Below, piece after piece: positions 6,613-10,638 of a stretch of DNA of 10,638 nt. The stretch is from an uncultured Paracoccaceae bacterium (GTDB lineage Bacteria; Pseudomonadota; Alphaproteobacteria; Rhodobacterales; Rhodobacteraceae), in assembly GCA_937132145.1 (NCBI GenBank), contig CAKZNY010000024.1:1-10638 (forward strand), read 5' to 3'. The position numbers and the translations under genes are program-made. Below the pieces are notes generated by a model that ran no database searches, was not told where the DNA came from, and worked only from the letters and a program-made list of their open reading frames with translations. Each line of letters starts with the position of its first letter. Position 1 is the first letter of the stretch.

Positions 6613-8124
6613 CTACAATTTCGGAGGGTGGCCGGTTTCTCGCCAAGCCGTCTTGACCCGCTCATACAACGCTTGGTCGTCGCCATAAAGGTCGGATATT
6701 CTGCGGGCAATTTCCGGCGTTAGTATTTCTTCTTTCGAATACGGTTTCGGCGAACTGTTCCGATGCGGCATCGCTTGCATCGCCTTTTCCAATCCGTCGA
6801 TACGACCGTGCGCAATGTGCAATAGTTGTTGTTCCAAATCTTCTAACAACAACGGCTGCAATCCAAACCGGATAGCCTTTTTTGCCATCTCGACCTGCGG
6901 GGACCAGTGCGAATTAATATCCGGCAATGATTCCGTCTCGAATTTCAGGTTGATATACCCCAACAGCGCCAAACAATTCGCCTGATGTTGCTCAGCCGTA
7001 AGGTTCGCCTCATGAACAAACCCGCGATGCTGAACCAACCGCTTTGCTACCCACGGGAAAGAATGCGTGCCTGTTCCGTAAATTTTGTCGAAATATAGCG
7101 AAAAAAACCGGTCCACAGGGTTTCTGATAACAAAAAAGCTGACCTCGTTAGCGGCTTCGCGCTTGGTTAGATCACTAAGCGAAGACGCGCCCTTTGTGTG
7201 AATTTTCAAGGGGTCGTGGTATTCTTTTTCGTGCTCCAGAATATACAGCAGGTTTCTTAGATATGTGCGTCCGATTTTGGTGATCGCGACACAGTTGATC
7301 GGGTGCTCCGTCGCCGTAAAACATCGAATGGTTTCATCTTCGGTAACTTCGGAATGATAGCCTAGCCACGGCTGCCATTTCAGTGACGCCTGCTGGTAAA
7401 GCTTCATGTCGTCTGCATACACAGTTTCGATTTTCCCCACCAGCATTGCGTCCAGAACTTCCGTCCGTGCAAACGGCTTGTCGGTACGGTTGTCAGATTT
7501 AACCGCCTGCATGGCTTGTTTGATGTCGGGCACAACATCGCCCAGCAACAACGGCAACTGCCAGCTAAGGCCATCCAAAGTCAGGTGCGTGATGTCTAAA
7601 CTATCCACCCGTTGCAGACGGCTGGACTGGCGTCGCCAGTGATGGTTAACGGGCATATCCGTTTTGAAAGACAGGTTCAGCGCCAGCCAGTCGATAAATC
7701 GAATACAGTTTTCACGATGTGCATCCGCGTCAAGGTTGCGGTTCAGGTCCAACCCGATTTCCTCTGCCAGATACGCACGAATGTCGGCAAAATTGTTCGG
7801 CCCATCGCCATAAATCTTGTCGAAATACAATGACAAAAACCGATCCACCGGATCGCGCAGAACGGCAAAGGCGTGGGGGCTTTGGCGAATGTTTTCCTCG
7901 TCCACGGCCTTCGCGCGCACCAAATCATCCGCATTCGAGTGGATGTCGATGCCCGCCGCATGTTCCTCGGCATGATCCAGATAATAGAACAGGTTCTTAA
8001 GATACGTGCTGCCGCATTTGGTGATCGGCAGATAGTAAACCGGCGCGCTTCGCAAGGTTAGCATCCGTTGCGCCGGATTGCGGCGTTTCGGTTTATGGAA
8101 CTTTTGCAGCAGTCCCTTGATCAT
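6613..8124 (-). CDS. Tandem two-domain sulfotransferase-like protein (Sulfotransfer_2 type)
   Basis: A 503-residue protein of two homologous halves, offset by ~246 residues. Half 1 (~28-250) has [12 protein letters not shown] (33-44, like the 5'-phosphosulfate loop of PAPS-dependent enzymes), [18 protein letters not shown] (89-106, like the 3'-phosphate site), NHHW (160-163) and a KPF...YADD tail. Half 2 (~274-492) repeats these as [12 protein letters not shown] (280-291), [18 protein letters not shown] (333-350), NSHW (404-407) and KPY...YGDD. The loop Lys and Thr are kept in both; half 2 has Arg for Ser, Arg for the last Lys, and Asn for Asp. Likely role: sulfation of a glycan or other acceptor using PAPS, unproven. 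No signal peptide or membrane segment is seen. The start is 6 bases after the rbfA stop with no strong Shine-Dalgarno, which suggests coupling. Its position between rbfA and truB is unusual, and it looks AT-richer than truB by eye. Confidence 0.78.
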   Translation of the reverse strand: MIKGLLQKFHKPKRRNPAQRMLTLRSAPVYYLPITKCGSTYLKNLFYYLDHAEEHAAGIDIHSNADDLVRAKAVDEENIRQSPHAFAVLRDPVDRFLSLYFDKIYGDGPNNFADIRAYLAEEIGLDLNRNLDADAHRENCIRFIDWLALNLSFKTDMPVNHHWRRQSSRLQRVDSLDITHLTLDGLSWQLPLLLGDVVPDIKQAMQAVKSDNRTDKPFARTEVLDAMLVGKIETVYADDMKLYQQASLKWQPWLGYHSEVTEDETIRCFTATEHPINCVAITKIGRTYLRNLLYILEHEKEYHDPLKIHTKGASSLSDLTKREAANEVSFFVIRNPVDRFFSLYFDKIYGTGTHSFPWVAKRLVQHRGFVHEANLTAEQHQANCLALLGYINLKFETESLPDINSHWSPQVEMAKKAIRFGLQPLLLEDLEQQLLHIAHGRIDGLEKAMQAMPHRNSSPKPYSKEEILTPEIARRISDLYGDDQALYERVKTAWRETGHPPKL

Positions 8125-8130
8125 ATCAAA

Positions 8131-8538
8131 CTATTCGTCTTCATCACGATCAAGGTCGCGGCGCACTTCGGGTGAGTCCAGCAGCTTGTTCGTCGCCTCG
8201 ATCTGATCAAAACTGCGATCCGCAAGAAACTTCAGCTCTGGCGAGTGTTTCAGCTTTAACCCTTTGGTAACCAAATGACGGAGCTCGCCTTGATTCCGGT
8301 TCAGCGCCTCGATAACTGCGTCCGTGTTTATCCCGCCTAGCGGCAATGCGAAAACAATCGCGTTGCGTAGATCGGGGGAAATCCGCACCTCGCCGATGGT
8401 GACGGACACATAGGCCAGCTCTTCATCGTGCAGCTCGCCTCGCAACATAATGTCGGAAAGCTTGCGCCGGATCAGCTCGCCTACGCGAAGCTGTCGTTGG
8501 GATGGGCCTGCGCCCGCGTTGAATCTTTTCTTTGCCAT
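8131..8538 (-). CDS. rbfA: 30S ribosome-binding factor RbfA
   Basis: Small KH-like protein that binds the immature 30S subunit near the 16S rRNA 5' helix and assists late maturation and cold adaptation. It is 135 residues, the usual length. Recognisable parts: SQRQLRVGELIRRKLSDIM near the N-terminus, the central VSVTIGEVRISPDLRNAIVF, and KLKHSPELKFLADRSFDQ; the tail is acidic (DLDRDEDE). It is the first gene of the leftward cluster and is divergent from dapB, so its promoter must lie within the 102 bases between them. In many bacteria rbfA follows infB; here that link is broken. The only purine-rich candidate ribosome-binding sites are GGGGAG, about 9 bases from the ATG, and an AGGGG that is too close. 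Confidence 0.95.
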   Translation of the reverse strand: MAKKRFNAGAGPSQRQLRVGELIRRKLSDIMLRGELHDEELAYVSVTIGEVRISPDLRNAIVFALPLGGINTDAVIEALNRNQGELRHLVTKGLKLKHSPELKFLADRSFDQIEATNKLLDSPEVRRDLDRDEDE

Positions 8539-8545
8539 GGCCCCT

Positions 8546-8572
8546 ATTCTCCCCAGATTGCGCCCAAGTCAA
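8546..8572 (-). promoter_or_regulatory. Possible rbfA promoter
   Basis: On the minus strand, TTGACT (8572-8567; 5 of 6 to the -35 consensus) is followed 15 bases on by GAGAAT (8551-8546). The spacing is short, and the -10 lies only 7 bases before the ATG, which would give an almost leaderless mRNA. The -35 is attractive; the -10 may be misassigned. Confidence 0.3.
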
Positions 8573-8584
8573 GCCATCCCCCCT

Positions 8585-8612
8585 TTGCTTCGCGTGAATT
8601 CAACGCTAAACT
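8585..8612 (+). promoter_or_regulatory. Possible dapB promoter
   Basis: TTGCTT (8585-8590) and TAAACT (8607-8612) with a 16-base spacer are a weak sigma70-like pair 28 bases before the dapB ATG. The -10 matches 4 of 6 bases and the -35 only 3. The position is sensible but the match is poor. Confidence 0.28.
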
Positions 8613-8640
8613 TGTCAACAAATAGCTAACGAGGGCCGAA

Positions 8641-9453
8641 ATGAGCGAAACTACAGGCATTGCAGTAATGGGCGCGTCCGGCCGGATGGGTCGAATGTTG
8701 ATTCAGGCAATCGAGGAAAACGAGAACACGCATCTGGTTGGCGTAACTGAACGCGCAGATCACGACTGGATCGGCCGCGACCTTGGCGCGTGTCTTGGCG
8801 GGGCCGCGAATGGCATTATTGTGTCGGATGACCCTCTTGAGGTGTTGGCCCATTCTCAAGCGGTCGTCGATTTCACCGCTCCCGAAGCGACGGTTGTGCA
8901 TTCCGGACTGGCCGCGCAGGCGCGCATCACGCATGTGATCGGCACGACGGGCCTTGAAGACACGCACCTTGAAAAAATCGCCGCCGCCGCACGACATGCA
9001 ATTATTGTACGGGCGGGAAATATGAGCCTTGGTGTGAATTTGTTAACCGTTCTAACGCGCAAAGTCGCGGCAGCGCTGGATATGGATTTCGACATAGAGA
9101 TCGTCGAGATGCACCATCACCACAAGGTCGACGCCCCTTCCGGTACGGCGTTGATGTTAGGCGAAGCCGCTGCCGAGGGGCGCGGCGTTAATCTGGCAGA
9201 CGTATCCGATCGAGGCCGAGACGGCGAAACCGGTGCGCGCAAACGCGGCGACATCGGATTTGTGTCGTTGCGCGGCGGCGATGTTATCGGCGAGCACGAC
9301 GTGATTTTTGCCGGTGAAGGCGAGCGCATCATCTTGCGCCACATTGCTAGCGACAGAATGCTGTTCGCGCGCGGCGCAATCAAGGCTGCCCTTTGGGGGC
9401 AGTCTCAAAAACCAGGCGAATATACTATGCTGGATGTGCTTGGGTTGGATTAA
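8641..9453 (+). CDS. dapB: 4-hydroxy-tetrahydrodipicolinate reductase
   Basis: NAD(P)H-dependent enzyme of the diaminopimelate/lysine pathway that reduces 4-hydroxy-tetrahydrodipicolinate to tetrahydrodipicolinate, supplying meso-DAP for peptidoglycan and lysine. It is 270 residues, typical length. The N-terminal Rossmann fold has [12 protein letters not shown] (9-20); VVDFT (75-79) and the GTTG (101-104) region follow; the substrate signature [16 protein letters not shown] (156-171) carries the catalytic His158/His159 and Lys162 by alignment with the E. coli enzyme; [13 protein letters not shown] and the C-terminal [11 protein letters not shown] complete it. The ATG is preceded by GAGGG (8631-8635) at 5-base spacing. 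It is divergent from rbfA, and its stop TAA overlaps the stop of the convergent small membrane protein gene within TTAA. Confidence 0.98.
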   Translation: MSETTGIAVMGASGRMGRMLIQAIEENENTHLVGVTERADHDWIGRDLGACLGGAANGIIVSDDPLEVLAHSQAVVDFTAPEATVVHSGLAAQARITHVIGTTGLEDTHLEKIAAAARHAIIVRAGNMSLGVNLLTVLTRKVAAALDMDFDIEIVEMHHHHKVDAPSGTALMLGEAAAEGRGVNLADVSDRGRDGETGARKRGDIGFVSLRGGDVIGEHDVIFAGEGERIILRHIASDRMLFARGAIKAALWGQSQKPGEYTMLDVLGLD

Positions 9454-9707
9454 GAATCCGTTGTCATACGCTGACGTATGATCGAAAATGCCACACGGAC
9501 GATTACACCACCGATAAACCCTCCAACTATTGCGAGGGAAAAGGCCGTTCCGCCCATCACCAACACAATGATCGTATGTGTCACAACACCACCGAGGAAT
9601 CCGGTAACCACGTTACCAAGTGTACCCAGCGAATACTCTTTGAAAATTTGTGACGAGAATATTCCGCCACCGATTCCGCAGATCGCGCTGATAAAAAAGA
9701 AGAGCAT
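9450..9707 (-). CDS. Small glycine-rich membrane protein, hypothetical
   Basis: An 85-residue hydrophobic protein I do not recognise with certainty. It has three hydrophobic segments rich in Gly: ~1-17 (with ICGIGGGIF), ~27-54 ([20 protein letters not shown]) and ~56-77 ([16 protein letters not shown]), then a basic, polar tail, IRQRMTTDS. The Gly-rich, repeat-like helices recall the YeaQ/GlsB small inner-membrane proteins and roseobacterial hypothetical proteins, but I see no diagnostic motif. I chose ATG 9707-9705 because AGGGA (9719-9715) lies 7 bases upstream; the open frame also contains a TTG at 9713 that is too close. The good Shine-Dalgarno and the hydrophobic bias support a real gene. 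It converges on dapB with stop codons overlapping by 4 bases. Confidence 0.68.
   Translation of the reverse strand: MLFFFISAICGIGGGIFSSQIFKEYSLGTLGNVVTGFLGGVVTHTIIVLVMGGTAFSLAIVGGFIGGVIVRVAFSIIRQRMTTDS
9464..9481. repeat. Inverted repeat just past the dapB stop
   Basis: Perfect 7-bp arms TCATACG and CGTATGA with a 4-base loop, starting 10 bases after the dapB TAA and lying inside the last codons of the convergent membrane protein gene. No T-run follows, so it is at most a weak 3'-end hairpin. Confidence 0.4.
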
Positions 9708-9757
9708 TTCCAAATCCCTATGTGTTAGTTTCTAGTCACTTTTTGCCCCGCGTTAAC

Positions 9758-9784
9758 CATATAACAAAACCGTGACCTTGCCAA
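9758..9784 (-). promoter_or_regulatory. Possible promoter for the small membrane protein gene
   Basis: On the minus strand, TTGGCA (9784-9779; 5 of 6) and TATATG (9763-9758; 4 of 6) are spaced 15 bases apart, about 50 bases before the ATG. The spacing is shorter than ideal. The rest of the 9714-9874 gap is AT-rich, with a 5-bp hairpin GAACG-3-CGTTC at 9804-9816. I find no convincing promoter for the rightward gene. Confidence 0.28.
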
Positions 9785-9874
9785 AGGATTTTTCTATTAG
9801 CTGGAACGCTACGTTCGCGATTGCTTTGTTTTTGGTAATTGGGCAGTCTTCTTGCAAATAATTTGGAGGGTCAA

Positions 9875-10638
9875 ATGGCATATCTTAACAGCATTTTCGG
9901 GGTTTCCGGCAAAACTGCCTTGGTAACCGGTGGCGCAACGGGCATCGGCCGCATGATCGCCGAGGCGTTGGTCCAAGGCGGCGCACACGTCTTGATCGCC
10001 AGCCGGAAAGGCGAAGTTTGCGAGGCCGCCGCGAACGAGCTGAACGCGCTGGGTGCGGATGGTTCTGCCGAAGGGTTCACGGGTGATGTCGGCTCCGAAG
10101 CGGCCATCGACGCCTTGACCGAGGCCGTCAAATCCCGCACCGACAAGCTGGATATTCTGGTGAACAACGCCGGTGTCACTTGGGGCGAGCCATATGAAAC
10201 TTTCCCGCATAAGGCTTGGGAAAAGGTAATGAACATTAACGTCGCGGGCATGTTTACATTAACGCGAAACCTTACCGGATTGTTAAAAGCTGCGGCCACC
10301 GACGGTGATCCTTCACGAATTATTAACATCGGGTCTGTGATGGGAACCATTCCACTGGCCGAGGGGGCGTATTCCTACGCTGTCTCCAAAGGTGCCGTGC
10401 ATCATTTAACCAAGATTCTCGCCTCGGAACTGGCGGCGAAGAACATCACCGTTAACGCCTTTGCCCCCGGCCCGTTCCCCTCTAAAATGACGGCTTTCGC
10501 CATTGGCAGCGAGGAGGGGCAGGCGAAAGTCGGGGCCAACGTCCCCATCGGGCGCGTAGGTTCCCCCGAGGATATCGCCGGTGCAACGTTGTTTTTGTGC
10601 GGACGTGGTGGCGCATACACCTCCGGCGCAATCATCCC
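9875..10638 (+). CDS. Short-chain dehydrogenase/reductase, RhlG-like, 3'-truncated by window edge
   Basis: Classical SDR NAD(P)(H)-dependent oxidoreductase; 254 residues are visible before the window ends, just short of the usual C-terminus. Motifs: TGGATGIG (18-25) for cofactor binding; NNAG (97-100); the Asn of MNINV (~120-122); Ser154 in INIGSVMG; and catalytic Tyr168-AVS-Lys172. An Arg follows the glycine motif and ASRK (42-45) ends the second strand, which suggests NADPH preference. The loop PGPFPSKMT (198-206) and IGRVGSPEDIAG resemble RhlG-type beta-ketoacyl reductases, so a 3-oxoacyl or related ketone substrate is plausible, but SDR substrates cannot be assigned from sequence alone. 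The ATG follows GGAGGG (9865-9870) at 4-base spacing. It is divergent from the small membrane protein gene; partners to the right are unseen. Confidence 0.93.
   Translation, partial: MAYLNSIFGVSGKTALVTGGATGIGRMIAEALVQGGAHVLIASRKGEVCEAAANELNALGADGSAEGFTGDVGSEAAIDALTEAVKSRTDKLDILVNNAGVTWGEPYETFPHKAWEKVMNINVAGMFTLTRNLTGLLKAAATDGDPSRIINIGSVMGTIPLAEGAYSYAVSKGAVHHLTKILASELAAKNITVNAFAPGPFPSKMTAFAIGSEEGQAKVGANVPIGRVGSPEDIAGATLFLCGRGGAYTSGAII

Noticed and set aside
6606..6710. 35-residue N-terminal extension of TruB
   Set aside because: It overlaps the end of the sulfotransferase gene and lies before the conserved TruB start, which has a well-spaced AGGA.
8626..8997. 123-codon minus-strand frame opposite dapB
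   Set aside because: It is antisense to an unambiguous dapB and would also occupy the rbfA promoter region; no family features.
9114..9125. Run of four histidine codons in dapB, resembling a tag
   Set aside because: It is the natural catalytic HH-x-H segment of DapB, with one extra His at the variable position.
9809..10350. Long minus-strand frames opposite the SDR gene
   Set aside because: The plus strand encodes a complete set of SDR motifs with a good ribosome-binding site; the antisense frames are low-complexity shadows.

Overview
The window looks like a chromosomal segment of an alphaproteobacterium, most likely of the Rhodobacterales (Roseobacter-type). This is inferred from the BetA C-terminus, the moderately high GC, and an rbfA–truB–rpsO–pnp cluster divergent from dapB. 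Most of it is housekeeping sequence. The accessory material is a Fic-family protein gene, a tandem-duplicated sulfotransferase gene and a DUF1643 gene.

Left edge (1-1188, + strand): the C-terminal ~395 residues of choline dehydrogenase BetA, whose N-terminus lies outside the window. It converges on a class II Fic protein gene (1185-2339, - strand), and the two stop codons overlap in one TTAA. Behind the Fic start, between it and the pnp terminator, lies a cluster of palindromes built on TTGTGATCG/CGATCACAA half-sites (2347-2453). This is a probable operator array.

Centre (2481-8538, - strand): in transcription order rbfA, a two-domain sulfotransferase-like gene, truB, a DUF1643 gene, rpsO and pnp, ending in a strong intrinsic terminator. 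rbfA, truB, rpsO and pnp form the conserved cluster for ribosome maturation, tRNA modification, ribosomal protein S15 and RNA decay. The other two genes are insertions into that order, and both are tightly coupled to truB: the sulfotransferase stop codon overlaps the truB Shine-Dalgarno, and the DUF1643 GTG start overlaps the truB stop. Hairpins before rpsO and pnp, and an attenuator-like terminator between them, suggest post-transcriptional control like that known for these genes elsewhere.

Right side (8641-10638): dapB (+), divergent from rbfA, converges on a small glycine-rich membrane protein gene (-), again with stop codons overlapping in TTAA. Divergent from that small gene is an RhlG-like short-chain dehydrogenase/reductase (+) that runs off the end.

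I see no tRNA, rRNA, CRISPR array, insertion sequence or phage gene. The strongest candidates for something undescribed are the duplicated sulfotransferase inside a translation operon and the palindrome array controlling the Fic gene.
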